From contig VIIQ02000142.1 of assembly GCA_007449985.2 (NCBI GenBank), positions 163,501 through 227,500 of the forward strand: a stretch of DNA of 64,000 nt, given 5' to 3'. The first letter of the stretch is position 1. Every line of letters begins with the position of its first letter. Below are positions 1 through 48,575 of the stretch, piece by piece. Made by a program: the position numbers and the translations under genes. This DNA is from Desmodesmus armatus. Lineage: Eukaryota; Chlorophyta; Chlorophyceae; Sphaeropleales; Scenedesmaceae. The notes beneath the pieces are model-generated. The model saw nothing but the letters and a program-made list of their open reading frames with translations. It was not told where the DNA came from and did not search any database.

Positions 1-140
1 ACACGGAGCGGTCGCCTAGCATACTGACGCACCACCTACACGCCGGGCCCCACATCCTGACATCCTTTATAATTCCCCACCGTCACTCCTCACTGCTCTT
101 ACCCATGCCGCCCTCACCCTTCCGCCGCTCCACGGTGCAG

Positions 141-306
141 GCTGTAAGTGTCTGAGCGTGCGGTGTTGCAGCGTGCTGATGGCTCAGCCAAACTCCCCCC
201 CCTTCACCCACACTCCTCATCCCACCCTCCCCCCTTCGCCCCCCATGCCTGCTCTGCAGGCCGTTGGTGTCTGAGCGTGCGGTGTTGGAGCGGGCTGATG
301 GCGCAG
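141..306 (+). repeat. Two upstream partial copies of the first visible RRP46 exon
   Basis: Copies at about 141-190 and 260-306 repeat the opening of the exon at 389, the part coding for VSERAVLxRADGSA. Each is preceded by its own CAG acceptor (ending at 140 and 259). Neither continues into the conserved KWVQEG segment. They are acceptor-plus-exon-start duplications and probably act as decoy acceptors or silent intron sequence. Confidence 0.8.
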
Positions 307-388
307 AGCCCCGTGGTGACCTGTGAAACTGGATCTGGAACCTGACTTCTGATTTTGTATGTATGTATGCATGCCTCGTCCTCTGCAG

Positions 389-2919
389 GCCCCTGGTGTC
401 TGAGCGTGCAGTGCTAGAGCGTGCTGATGGCTCGGCCAAGTGGGTGCAGGAGGGCACCGCAGTGCTGGCAGCAGTGCACGGGCCCACACAGGCGGGGCAG
501 AGGAAGGAGGACGCGGAACGGGCAGTCATCCAAGTGTTGTTCAAACCAAGAAACGGCGTGCCAGGTGTGGCTATGCTTCAGTTGGAAACCTCACCCCGTG
601 CCCCCCTTGCCCTCTTACCCTCCCCAAAACAGCCGTGATACACTGGCACCTATCATAAATTAAACATGTGGTGCATCCCTGCATCCAGGAAGCCAGCACT
701 GTGCCAACCCCCCTCCCCCAACACACACACATCGTCATCCCCCCACCCTGACTGTCGCGCTGGTTCGGGCTGGTCGCTTCTCATGTGTCAACCCATGCAT
801 GCAATGGACTGAATAAGTCACATCGAGTATATGTTTGCATCTCTGTCTGCGGTGGGGCTCATGTGTCAACTCATGTGTCAACACATGCACACAGCTGACT
901 GATTACATGTGTGCATCTCTGTCTGTTACATGTCTGCTGTGCCCCCTAGGCAGTCAGGATCATGAGTACGAGGTGATGCTTCAGTCACTGCTGGAGAAGG
1001 TCATTCTCACTACACACCACCCACGCACTGCAATACTGGTGGTCGTGCAGGTGGGCTGGGTTGGGTTTAGTCTCCCCCCCCCCTTCCCCAGCTGGAGCGG
1101 GTTGGTTAGGGGTAAGGACCTAGAGCTGAGGACGTAGTTATTGAGGGCGGAAACAGACTTAGACCTGTACAGACATAAGCTGGGTACAGACTGCAACATG
1201 GCGACCTCACCCGCCTTCCCGCCGGCGGCGAGGGATGCGTAAGGGGGGGGGGGGGGTCGCATCCCAAGTTCAACGCTTTTGTGTGTCCGAGTTTGATTTG
1301 TCGGTTTTCAAACTGCTGCACAAAGTACTAGCCTAGTAGCCTGAGTCCAACCTGGGTGCAGCCAATTGATTGAACAGAGCATTGACTCCGGGATGCGGGC
1401 GGGTGCGCCTGACACTTCACAGCCTCCACACTGCTGGTGCAACTTCCGAAGTTGCAGAGTCTGCATGCCAGCACTACTCATCTTAGCTGATTTGTGCCCC
1501 CCCCCCCCCCCCGCTTGCTGATATGTACACTCTGGCGAGGCTCACGTCCCTCTGTCTGTCTGTCATCCTTTAGTGAACTTCACAGTGTGACCCCACCCCA
1601 CCCCCTCTCTCTTACTTCCAGGTGCTCCAAGCTGATGGTTCAGTGTTGGCAGTGGCCCTGAATGCTGGTTTGTGTTTGACCCCCCCCCCCCCCACCACCA
1701 CCCACCCCCCGCTTGCTGACGTCTACACTGTGCCCCCCCCCCCCCCCCCGCGCCCCTCTCCACAGGTGCTCCAGGCTGATGGTTCAGTGCTGGCAGTGGC
1801 CCTGAATGCCATTGCAGCAGCTCTGGCGGACGCAGGCATACCAATGAGGAGCATGTTTGGTGAGTGCGCCCGGGGGGGGGGGGGGGGGGGGGGCATAGTG
1901 TCGTTTCATCGTTTGGGGGTGGGGTCAGTGGGGACACAGAAGGGGAAGGTCATCACAATTGGTTTCTAGTAAATGCTAGGATGCTTCGGGGCGTCATAAG
2001 CTCAGGCACTAGCTTTCAACAAGCATATGACACGGGTAAGCTGTGCTTGTCACTGCCAGGTGCTGGACAAGTGACGGTTGGGATGTTTTTTGCTGTGGTG
2101 ATGTCATTTCAGTCCGGCAGTGTGCTTGTGTGTCACATACTGCTGTAGAGCAAGCACGGTTCATTCTGGTCAACACTGTGCTGTTCTTGCTGCTGCTTCG
2201 GCTGCTGTTGTTGCTGCTGTCTGCTGTGCTAACAGCTGGTGTGTGCTGTGCATTTGATGCTCAAGGCACGCTGGTCATTGACCCCGATGAAGCGGAGGAA
2301 AAGGTGAGCACGCGGGTGCGGGTGCAAGAGAGAGGGGTGGGGGGGGGGGGGGGGGGGCAAGGGGCCGGTGGGGGGGGGGTGCACGGGAAAAGTGGTCGGA
2401 GGTGGGGGAGCGGTGGGGGGGGGATGGGGTGTGCTGTTGTGCTGTTTGTTGGTGATTATGGGGGGCCCTCCTGGGGGAGTGGGGGATGTGTGAGGGGGTG
2501 AGGTGGGTAGGGAGTCATGGTGTGAGGGCTTTGAAAGGCTACATATGATGTGTCCCCCCCCCCCCACCCACCCACCACAGACACCCTTGCACAACATCAA
2601 CCAACACCGCTACCTTGCTGCTGCTCTGCAGGTTGCAGCAGCAGTTGTGACAGCAGCCTACCCAGCCACAACCAAACTCAAGCCAGCAGCCAAGGACAGC
2701 AGCAGCAGCAGCAGCAGCAGCAGTGATCGGGAGCTCTTAGTCCCCAATGAGTCGCTGCTTGTGATTGCCAGGGGCCCTCTACAGGTTGAGAAGCTAGCAC
2801 AAGCGTTGGATGTTGCACACCAAGGGTGTGAGGGTGTGTCACGGTTTGTGCACCTGGCCCTCACGAATGCTTTCAGGGACACACTGGTGAAGAGTGGGGA
2901 CCCTGCGGTGGCTGTGTGA
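389..2919 (+). CDS. RRP46: Exosome complex component RRP46 (EXOSC5-like), 5' end not in view
   Basis: RNase PH-like subunit of the eukaryotic RNA exosome ring, which processes and degrades RNA in nucleus and cytoplasm. Five exons are visible: 389-564, 950-1050, 1766-1859, 2236-2303 and 2632-2919 (stop TGA). All have GT-AG borders and compatible phases, giving 241 residues. Diagnostic stretches are ADGSAKW...GTAVLAAVHGPTQ near the N-terminus, HHPRTAILVVVQ, then VLQADGSVLAVALNA and ALADAGIPM, and GTLVIDPDEAEE. These match the order of the RRP46/EXOSC5 family, whose usual length is about 235. A nine-residue serine run encoded by an AGC repeat (2697-2725) sits before the last helix region. The first codons must lie upstream of 389, but I could not identify the start exon. 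The catalytic residues of bacterial RNase PH are generally lost in this eukaryotic family. The frame is intact, unlike some neighbours. Confidence 0.87.
1621..1668 (+). repeat. Partial copy of RRP46 third visible exon
   Basis: Starting after a CAG acceptor at 1620, about 47 nt repeat the start of the exon at 1766 with a few substitutions. The copy then runs into a poly-C tract. Same acceptor-plus-exon-start pattern as the copies at 141-306. Confidence 0.8.
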
Positions 2920-2931
2920 GCGCCTGAAGGG

Positions 2932-2936
2932 TGTAA
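2932..2936 (+). terminator. Candidate TGTAA polyadenylation signal of RRP46
   Basis: TGTAA lies 12 nt after the RRP46 stop codon, and a second TGTAA lies at 3053-3057. TGTAA is the usual polyadenylation signal in Chlamydomonas and relatives. The second copy leaves a more normal 3' UTR length, so it may be the working one. Confidence 0.35.
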
Positions 2937-3194
2937 GACACTTGCCAAGGATAGTGGTTAGCCCCCCCCCCCCCCCCCACACACACACAGGAGTGGTGGT
3001 GGTGGTGGGGGGGGGGCTCTGTGCTTTGGCAGCTCTGCTCAGCCAGTGGCTGTGTAAGGGGTTTTATGAAGAATCCGGGAGGTGCCACCCGCGGGGCTTG
3101 TGCGTTTTACCTGCCACCTCTGCTGTCTTGCTGGCATTCGCATGCTGGTGCGGTGTGGAACCCTGCACCTTTGTGTGACTGTGTCACTACCAAA

Positions 3195-3357
3195 CTCATG
3201 TGAGTTTGGTCCTGGCGTTGGGCACCCCCTCGACAAGGGGTGTCAGGCGTCCCTCATCGGTGTGAGGCTTAGCCGGGGGGGGGGGGGGCCTCGGGGACTG
3301 CCGAGCAGTCGGGTTCACTCGGCTGTGTGTGTGGCCATCTGGTGGGGTCCCCCCCCT
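3195..3357 (+). mobile_element. Diverged copy of the same SINE-like element
   Basis: Aligns by eye with 3632-3780: a GGGCACC segment, then GGTGTxAGGCG, TTGGTGAGGCTT-like, GGGTTCxC and CTGTGTGTGGCC blocks occur in the same order and spacing. It has a poly-G insertion at about 3277 and lacks an A-tail and a visible target-site duplication, so it is older or truncated. Confidence 0.6.
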
Positions 3358-3618
3358 GTGCCTTCCAGATACACAGACTGTGTCACTGGGGGCCTTGTTA
3401 GGCCAGGCAGGGCACTGCACGTCATGGCCCTCGTCGTGTGGCTGATATGTCTGCACAGCACTGAGAAGTGTGGGTGGCAGCAATAGCAGCAGCAGACGTG
3501 GCTGTTGTCTGGCTGGACGCCAGCTATGTTGGATGGTTGGTAAGATTGCACCACGATTGCAAGCAGAGCCACTTTCTGTCAAAGTTATGTTGATGTTGAC
3601 TCATCAATATGATCCGCA

Positions 3619-3799
3619 GGTGTGTGGGTTCAACTCCCATGCTTTTTGGTGCGGGCACTGGGCACCTCCTGGTATAGGGGTGTTAGGCGATTTCATTGGT
3701 GAGGCTTTGCCTCGGGCCCCCGGCAATTGGGTTCGCCTGATTGCGCTGTGTGTGGCCAGCCAGTGGGATTACGCCCCCCCTGGTAAAACCAAAAAAAAA
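3619..3799 (+). mobile_element. SINE-like retroelement with A-tail and 13-bp target-site duplication
   Basis: A roughly 180-bp block ends in a run of A (3791-3800) and is flanked by the direct repeat AATATGATCCGCA (3606-3618 and 3800-3812). Near its left end GGGTTCAACTCCC resembles a tRNA B box (polymerase III internal promoter). No clear A box precedes it, so the copy is probably 5'-truncated. An A-tail plus target-site duplication is the hallmark of target-primed retrotransposition. No open reading frame is present, so it would be non-autonomous. Confidence 0.75.
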
Positions 3800-4278
3800 A
3801 ATATGATCCGCAAGCACAGGATTGACAGGAGGCATGTAGGCTGCAGCAAATAGTAGTCATCTCATGCTGCAGCGTGCTGTGCCGTTGCTTGTCGATGCTG
3901 CACCTTCCTGAAGCTTGATTAGGCATCATCAGTGAGGTCTAATATGATTGAGGCGCACGCAGCCTGTTTGCAGCCCCAAACTGATCACCTGATAACCCAC
4001 TGACATGCCTGACATGCCATCAGTTTGACTGAGCGGCAGTACAGCTTGTGTGGCTGGCAAGTATCTCCAAGATCATCTCCATTGATACTTTCGACCGCAT
4101 ACCTTCACAAACAGCAGTGCCGTTGCGGCACATGTCCGAGTTTCCGCCAATTGTTGCCTGAGGATGGTTCATCATTGCCCTGAGGCGGCAAATCTACAAA
4201 GAAACCATTGATCAACTCGAGAACACGCACAATACCCCACATCGCCCCTAGGGGCACCGGAGTGAAACTTCTCTCAAC

Positions 4279-40797
<36,519 letters not shown>

Positions 40798-43700
40798 TTG
40801 GCGGGAGGCGTAGGTGTCTTTGTGTGAGAGCGGCAGGTGATGCACCTGCCGAGGACGTTGTGACAGGTTGGGGAGCTGGGGGATGCCGGGCGGGGGGGGG
40901 GGGGGGGGGGTCACCTGCTGCTAGTCAGCAGAGCAGGAGGGATTTGGGCTGGATGTGTGGGTGTGGGGGGGGGGGGTGTCTGATTTCAGCTCAGGCACAA
41001 GGGTGTGCAGGGGACGGGGAGGATGCATGCAGTGCTCACCCTTGTGGGTGTCAAATGGTCAAAGCTACCTGGGCAGTGAAGGTCTTGCGGCGGTGCTGGG
41101 CGTACATGCGCTCACACTGGGGGGGGGGGGGGGGCTGTTGCCCCGTGCTGTGTGCTGGGTACTGCTGTGGCAGGTTCTGTGCTCCCAGGGGCGCGTATGT
41201 TGTTTGTGTTTTGTATCAACCCAATCACAGTGTCAGTTGGGGTGGCATGTTGCACACACTGCATGTTGCATGTTTGGCTGTCTGGGTATACGTACAACAC
41301 TTACACACTTGCTCAACTCAACACACATGCTGACGGGTCAAGTTGGTGGTGTTGACTCACTTTGGTTGTCATTGTGGGGTGGTGTTGGGGGAAAGAGCTG
41401 AAGTTGAGTTGGGGCGCAAAGGTTGAGTTGGGATGCAGGCGGCATTGGGTCATTGAGACCACTGCCGTTGGTCACGGCCGTTCCTCAAGTATGCCTCGTT
41501 CTGTTGGGTTGGCAGGGCTACAACGGGGCTTCCAAGGCCATCAGTTGCATGGCCACCTGCCGAGTAGAGATAATGTCAGAGACTGCACTTTGAATCTGCT
41601 TTGCCTGTGGGTCTGGCCTGATCGGCAGTGTGCACATCGTGTGCAGATGCCTCGCATGCCCCCCCCCTTCAGCACACACAGGGGGGTTCAGGCTTTAGGT
41701 GGCAACATCACAGGTACAATGCGACAGCATAACCTCTGTGTTAGTGCTGGTTGACTCGTATGCAAGAGTTGTCGTTCTGATACTGTTACGTGGCCTGATT
41801 AGGTGCCAGTGCTGAGCACAAGTATGTGCATGTCGTGCATTGATTGGCTCAAGAGAAGGTGCCAGTGCGCTTGTTGGAGCACAATGTGTTTGTCTGATAT
41901 CTCTTTGTTACGAGCTGGCTGTCTTGCACTAGACATGTATAAGCACCCAGGTCCCTGCCTGCAACCATACTTCAGCTGCGTGGACCAGCCAACACCATAG
42001 TGGCAGTTTGCACTGCTATGTTGAGTGGCTGCAGGTGAGGTTGCACAAGCAGGTCCTGGCAAATTTGAGGAACCACCAGCAGGGTTGCGTCACAATGCAC
42101 GTACTTGTGTTTTGGATTGGTGAACTTTGGGCAATGCGAGTGTGTGTCTAGTCTTGTAACATCACCGTCGTGTGTGGGTGGCTGCCGGAAGGGAGATTCT
42201 TGTTTGAACATTGCATTGTGTGGGTATGTGTGTTGGGCAGTAGTAGGTTGGAAGATCATCATCGCACATGCTTGGTCTAGGCCGTGATTGCAGCGAACAT
42301 TGGGAAGGGTTCTGACCACAGCCGTAGATTGTTGACATTTTTGAGTGCTTTTAGGGCCGTCATGCACCAACTGCAAAAAGAGTGTCAGTCATCTTTTGAA
42401 GGCATGCATGCTGGCAGCAGGTGTACTTCAACTCAAACACTGGCTTCACTGAGACAGCTCAAAACAGTCATGCATTACACGATATCACATGATGCTGCCG
42501 CAACACCCACCCCGCTGGCCCAGAAACATGCACACTCAAGTACTGCATGCAGCTACTTTCAATGGCTTGTGTTTTGAAGACAACAGGCCAACGGCAGGCA
42601 GATGGGTAAAGCTAAAAAGGCACACCTGTTGTACTGAGTAACCAGTCACTGAGTACAGGGTACTCAGAAACAGGGTTTGAATGCCATTCATACACATGCG
42701 GAATGTGAGTCCCTTGGTGGCACTACCCTCGAAGGCGGCCAGCAGAGGTGTCAGAGCCCCAAGTGAATGGTTTCAGCCAAAGCATCAACTGCGAGCTTGG
42801 GGATACCGATACATAAGTGAATAACCATGCGCATGCGCATGAAGGAGAAGTGACTGGCAGGCTTGGGCCCACACATCCATAATCAACATGAATTGTCAAC
42901 TTGAAAATACTGGGTGTGGTGCGCAAGTGTCCTCAGACTCACAAGCCTTGTTCCGCCCCGTCTACCGCTGGGATCCTAGTCCAGCAAAAGCCACACGCCA
43001 GTGATAAAGCATGCGGTGCACATACCCTTGGCCGGTACTGTGGTGGTGTGACCTCACAACATCGCTGGTGGTGTGACCTCACAACATCGCAACTTGCGGC
43101 ACGGCGGCCATGGCATAGCTGGCAATGCACTAAGCGATGCATCGCCAGTCCGATGTTCAGTGAACATCATGTTGGGATTACACTAAGCCCGCTCAGTGGC
43201 CATCACGGTGATGATGTGGCTGACCGCATGTCACCAGCACACCACTGACGCCCCTGCTCAACCAAGTGCATGCCAGGATGGAGGACGGGGCAGGCCCCAA
43301 CCATCGAACAAGCACGACCGTGCCACGGTGCGGCACCCCATGCCAGGCGCCTGGCCAGGCTACTGTATTTCGAGCTCATCAGCTCATGAGCTCCAACAGC
43401 AATGCGCGGCCAATGAATGATCGTCCAGCCATTACAGCAACACCGGAGCAGCGCTCAACTGCTGAGCCTCGATAATCAGATGCATAGCAGAGACTGTGTG
43501 GCAGCCTGCTGGCACAGCACAACCCTCATCAAGCCGAGGCCTGAAAAGTGACTGAACTCAATAGCATTCAATAGCGTTGAACGCCGCTCCTGAAACAAAG
43601 TGCAGATATGCTCAGCCTCGAGTCACCCCGGGTGGCACACAGACAGACATGTGCACACAGATGTTAGGATTCCCATCTGCCCTTGACACGGACTCCTCCT

Positions 43701-45454
43701 GTACCTGTGGGGGCGGCGCACATGCTGGACAAATGCTTCTAGGTTGGCACACGCAATCACCATGTGCCACAGCAGGGCCTGGCAGCATGCAGCCTGCACG
43801 ACAACCATGCTTGCTTTCGAGCAAGGTGCCTGAAACCCCTCACAGCATGCTCAATTTGCATGTGTGTAGCACACATGCCAAGACAAACCCTTAGGTGCAA
43901 GGTGCAACTTGTGTTCGGAACACTGCAGCAGCCTTGTGCTGTAACACTGCGGCACTAGCTGGGATGTGAATGCATCACCCTGAACACTGGAAGACATGCA
44001 CAGGCCATCAACAATGCAGGCCATGCCATCCTACGATGGTGACACCTGCCTGCTGGCCTACACCAGCGCGACCCTACCGCGCCAACACACTTGACGGACG
44101 CTGTCGCTGTGGCAGTTTGGGCCCCCTCCCCATGTTCCACCAGCAGCACCACCACTTGCACACACTGTGTAGGCAACTTCTGGGCACTGCCTGATCAGGG
44201 GCCCTGGAGCCTGAAAGCAAGAACAAAAGTGTGACACTGGCTGCCTCATGGCAGCAAGGCTTCTGCAGGACGCCCAGCAATGGGCACAGTGCACAAAGCA
44301 GTCCGCTGACTTCATGACATGTATGCAGTCACTGCCTGAGGCGATGCATTCCACTTCTGTGGCATTAGGAGGAAGATCAAAGCCCATGGTACAGTGTACC
44401 GCGCACTGGCACGGAGTGTACCACTGGTACTCTGACTGGTGTACCCCACGGGCTCGAGCCCATGCCATCTTCAGCACCGTGGCATAAGTCAGCTGAACTA
44501 CCACACCCACAACCCCACAGTGCACAAGGTCAGTAGCTCGGCCCTGCCTACAACGCCTCATAGAGTTTACCCACAGACCTATGACATATGCTTGATGCAT
44601 CACTGTAAACACTGTTGGCAACAACATCCTGAACAAACAACAACCAGCCACAGAACTCTGCAATACCTCAGGAAATGGTGCACCCTGCACAGGGGCTATG
44701 CCAGCCTGTCAGTGTGTCAAGTGACGGTTGACGGTCACACTCACAGATGTTAAACGCAGATGCAGACATGTCATAGCATCTGCATGTACTACAGTTGCGT
44801 GACACAACTGCAGGACCAGACTCTGTGTATACCACATCACAACGGTGTGCAGAGGCTGTCATGCAAGACCTAGGCAAGCAGCAAGCACCAACTGCATGCA
44901 CCTAAAACACTTCAAGTATCGAGACCTACAAACACGAGCCGCTGAGTGAAACATGGCTGAGCATACCAGACTATCAACGTGCCACAATCGCATCATCGTG
45001 AAAAGCATGCATCAAGGCCATCTGTGTACGCCTGCCCTCACCACCTGCCAAGCATTGCTTGATGTGCTCAGGACAGACTCTGAATAACAACTGCTCCATA
45101 AGGCCGCCTGTGTGTGTTGGCAATCATAGAATTATTCATCCAAGCCACTGACAAATGTGCCAAACACCAGCAGACCATTAGAAACGCACACTGAAACATC
45201 GTATGTCTGGCAGACAAGTGAACTACATCATCGCAGCATGCCACGTGACGTAGGCCACAACCAAACCCTGCAGGCACAGCAGAGACTCGACACTGTCGAC
45301 GATTCCATCAGTAAAGTGACTGCAAAACACAGCTCAAGCGTGACACCGATACCTCACTCAACTGAAACCGCTGGCTTGCCCCATTATGAAAGGCCCCATC
45401 AAAACTCAGGCCTGAGGGAGCCTATGAATGTAGGCCCTACAAGATGCGGCACCT
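40798..45454. other. Intergenic region between convergent genes
   Basis: Separates the 3' ends of the tmcB-like gene (+) and the first small membrane-protein gene (-). Poly-G tracts persist to about 41130 and then largely vanish. A TGTAA (42155-42159) is the first candidate polyadenylation signal after the giant gene's stop, which would imply a 3' UTR of about 1.35 kb. A 25-bp unit (GGTGGTGTGACCTCACAACA and onward) occurs twice in tandem near 43039-43090. No coding exons with recognisable homology were found on either strand. Confidence 0.5.
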
Positions 45455-47271
45455 TCAGGTGGTGCGCACAACATGTACCACAGCAGCGGCTGCACTGGCA
45501 GATTCAGGTTGCTCGGGAAACTCCTTGAGGGTGTCCAGCTGGGAGGCAGTGCGGGAGGCGCCTCCTGATGAGGTGTAGCTGCCCTGCAAGCACAAAAACA
45601 GGGGGGCCGGGGTGGGTAGGCAACAGGACACATGCTTCAGCGCTGGCATGCAACAGTGCACTGTTGACATGAATTTGTTCAACATACTCGGACTTGATTG
45701 CTGGCGTAATATCATTCTAGTCCAGTAGGCTGCGATTTGTGATGTTGCAGGCTGCCAGACTCCTGCTGAGTGATTATGACTCTGAGAGTCATGCTTCCAG
45801 AACCTGAGGTCGCAGCAACGTTGCTGCATGTGAAAGGGTGCTGACGAAGGGTAGTACATATACCACCAGGGCTGCCAACTTGGCACCGTGCCAGTGGCCC
45901 ACAGTGAGCGGCTCACCTTTCCATAACCGTCTGAGAACACAGACTTGTCATTTTGGTGGCGGCGTTTGTTGCAGAAGTACCAAACACCGGCAGCAGAGAC
46001 CACCGCAGCGATGAGGAGGGAGCCGCCAACAGTAGCAATGGCACCAACGGCGGCGATGGGGAGCCCACCAACAGTGTAAGACTTCTGAGCAGGAGCCTGC
46101 AGGTTTGAAAATAGGTGGAAGTAGGCAATACATCAGCATTACAGGTCAAACCGTATCAGTCATGTTCATGAGTCGTGTGCTTGGAGGTGTAGGTCCGACC
46201 TGCATGATCATCTGGCTGTCACAGCGTCCGCTTGTGAGTGACTTCGAGCCACTCATCTAGAGTCCTGAGGACACTGCATGCCCTCAAGGCAGGAGCGTCT
46301 GAGACGTTTGCCATGCAATGCATGCTTGAAAACGGCTTTCACAATGAACAGCAATCAGGCAATGCAGGCTGCGCGATCATGCGGCAGAAGTGCCTGAGTG
46401 CTCATAACTTGGCCAACTTGGAACGTCCTTCAAGCTGGAGGGCCCCACTGACCTGTGCAGGTGGGGGTGGGACCTTGAGCACCACCTGGGGTTCTGGAGA
46501 GGTTGCATTCTGAGGCTGCACGGGGCTGTTGACTGGTGCCGAGGGTTTTAGTGATGTATCAGGGGTTGGTGCAGTAAGCCCTGCCAAGAGAAGTGTGGAG
46601 AAGACAGCGGCAAAGCACCAGCATCAGCGCTGAGTCAGCAGGACCAACACTACACAACAGCCGCTGTGACAAGGTGTGCCAAATGCTGAGCACAGCATTG
46701 ACGTGGCACATAGAAGAAACAGTCGGTGGTTGGAAGCAATGCATTATAACAAACGTTTGCAGGCCACATGGCTATTTCTGGGCCCACAGCGCCAGGGGCG
46801 TTGCTTCCGAAGCATGGCATGCTAAGACTTGCCAATGTGAGCTGATGCAGCGATGGTTCCTTACTGTGCTCCACCATAGGCTGTTAAGCAATCCACTGCT
46901 ACAACGTGACCTCACCCGTTGGACTGCTGGGTGGGACTTGAGTGAGGTGCCTGGACAAGCCAGCGCCGCGCATTGGCAGGCTTCTTGCAGCAGCTGGAAC
47001 CTGCATGCAGGTAGAGCCCAAAGTGTGCATCGTGAGGTTGCACGCATGCATGAGCGCAAACGTTCAAGACCTTCCGGCAACTATATTGAATTAGTGCGCA
47101 AGCAGAACGCAGAAGCTAACGACGATCCACGGCGTTTGTCTGTCAGACTGCTAATACGAGGCCAGCATTGTCAAGGTTCCCAGATTCACGGGTACTCGTC
47201 CGAACGCTCACCGCAAGCACCGAAAGCAAGATCAGGGCACTAGAAACCATTGCTACTGTGTTGCAGCGCAT
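45455..47271 (-). CDS. Small single-pass membrane protein, paralogue A (unknown family)
   Basis: I do not recognise the family. Five exons on the minus strand: 47212-47271, 46916-47000, 46453-46580, 45917-46096 and 45455-45583 (TGA). They give 582 nt and 193 residues with consistent phases (0, 1, 0, 0). The protein has a hydrophobic signal-like start (VAMVSSALILLSVLA), a short linker ending SRHLTQ, a Pro-rich region with an N-x-T sequon (PQNATS), then APAQKSYTVGGLPIAAVGAI. A transmembrane helix (LLIAAVVSAAGVWYFC), a basic stop-transfer stretch (NKRRHQ) and a cytosolic tail with GSYTSSGG and RTASQLDTLKE follow. This predicts a type I membrane protein with a short lumenal or extracellular part. 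Exon order, sizes and phases match the gene at 51609-53601, which is the main evidence that it is real. Its tail is longer (EFPEQPESASAAAAVVHVVRTT region). Confidence 0.75.
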
Positions 47272-47433
47272 GGCGGCAAGGCGCACTGCGTATCGCACAA
47301 GGGGCCTGGTCGAGCAGAAGCCTAGAGCTTTTGAAGGTGTTTTGCAGCAAATAGGCGATGCAGAGCAGTCAGAATGGACGATTGGAGCAGGACGAACAAG
47401 TAAAGAATGGTTGAAGAATCGAAGTAACATGTT

Positions 47434-47491
47434 ACGTGCGTGTGCGCGGACGGTTGCCGTGGGCGGTTGCGAAGCTGACTGTGTTCGTCGA
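47434..47491 (-). promoter_or_regulatory. Upstream block conserved between the two paralogues (copy A)
   Basis: About 163-220 bp before the start codon of paralogue A, a block with ACGTGCGTG, GCGCGGACGGTTG and GCTGACTGTGTTCGTCG matches 53797-53854 upstream of paralogue B at a similar distance and in the same orientation. It could be promoter or 5' UTR inherited from the duplication. Much of the surrounding sequence has diverged, so the retained block may be constrained. Confidence 0.5.
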
Positions 47492-48543
47492 TGCGTCCGT
47501 CCGACACCACAGAAGCGTACCGAACATGCAGCTGAGCAATGCAGTATTTCACATATCAACATAGCGTTACATCACACGCTCAATGCAGCGTTGCATGGGC
47601 GTACTGTTTGGCTGAGTGGGGTCAAGCAAATCCACAATGCTGACAGGGTCCCTCTTGAGTCCACTCATGTGCCATAAATTCTCACATGATGAGCGCACAT
47701 GGATAAAGGTTTTATGGTGCCCACCCAGCTGTGCCCATGCGCAGGCTGTTGCCCTGCGCATCCACTGTTGGCCATGGTGCTCGGCCCTTGTTACATCGAC
47801 TGCACATACACGCGTCATACTTGGCATCTGCACTGCATTGGTTGGGTCAGCGTGGCCCACACTGGTCCAGCTATGTTTGCATCACATCAGCATCCATGGC
47901 TTTCATTTGGAGCTCCAGCGTGTACTAGTAGTAGGCAGCAGGCTGAGACATGAGTTGATTGCCACACAAATGCAGCGGGTACGTTGCTCACTGAGCCCAG
48001 CAGTGAGCCGCGTGCTGGCACAATACTCAGGGAACTTGTGTGACACAAACAAATACAACACAGCAACGCCGTGGGTTAAGGACCCACTATACCGTATAGT
48101 GGGACTAGTAGTCACTGCCAGTGGAGCAGTTGCAAGCCTTGCGCCTGTGCCACATCAGCAGCTCCCCTACACTGAAGTAGCACTATGGCGCCGGCGGTGG
48201 TGGTAGGGGGAAATTCTGTTGAGCACACCACAGGCTGCGTAGACATATGAGGGTAACTTAGGACGTACTACGGTAGCTGAAGGTGCACTTGTTTGGCGCG
48301 CTTCATGGCTGATTGCAACAATGGCCGTCACGGCTCTGCATCCTGACTCTGCATCAGATGCATACAGTTGGGGAGGCTTTGCAGCACTTTCCTGTGAAGC
48401 AAATGGTCAATGGTGTGCATATGCCAGGCTGGCTTTGAAGCCAGGTGGCCACAATAACCCGATAATGGCGTCCAGCGTTGACGGGTGCCTGTCCCCCGGA
48501 ATTGGACGCGGCCTTGACGCCATCAGAGATTGTATTTTTACTT

Positions 48544-48575
<32 letters not shown>
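48544..48575 (+). repeat. (ACT)n microsatellite
   Basis: About ten ACT units in intergenic DNA. Confidence 0.9.

Larger units (their letters stand above)
2920..4278. other. Intergenic region between RRP46 and the tmcB-like gene
   Basis: Holds the 3' UTR of RRP46, two copies of a SINE-like element (described separately) and the 5' flank of the next gene, which is in the same orientation. No convincing coding exon is seen. The stretch 3813-4278 shows no recognised gene and must contain the promoter and 5' UTR of the giant gene. No clear TATA box was identified. Confidence 0.6.

Noticed and set aside
44058..44690. 210-codon minus-strand open frame
   Set aside because: No recognisable domain, no splice-consistent neighbours, unusual Cys/His-rich composition and not shared with other loci. 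It is likely chance in GC-rich intergenic DNA.
46593..47243. 216-codon plus-strand open frame
   Set aside because: It is antisense to exons 1-2 of paralogue A, whose structure is supported by its paralogue.
47616..48206. 196-codon plus-strand open frame between the paralogues
   Set aside because: No family resemblance or conserved motif, and no paralogue evidence. Retained only as part of the intergenic description.
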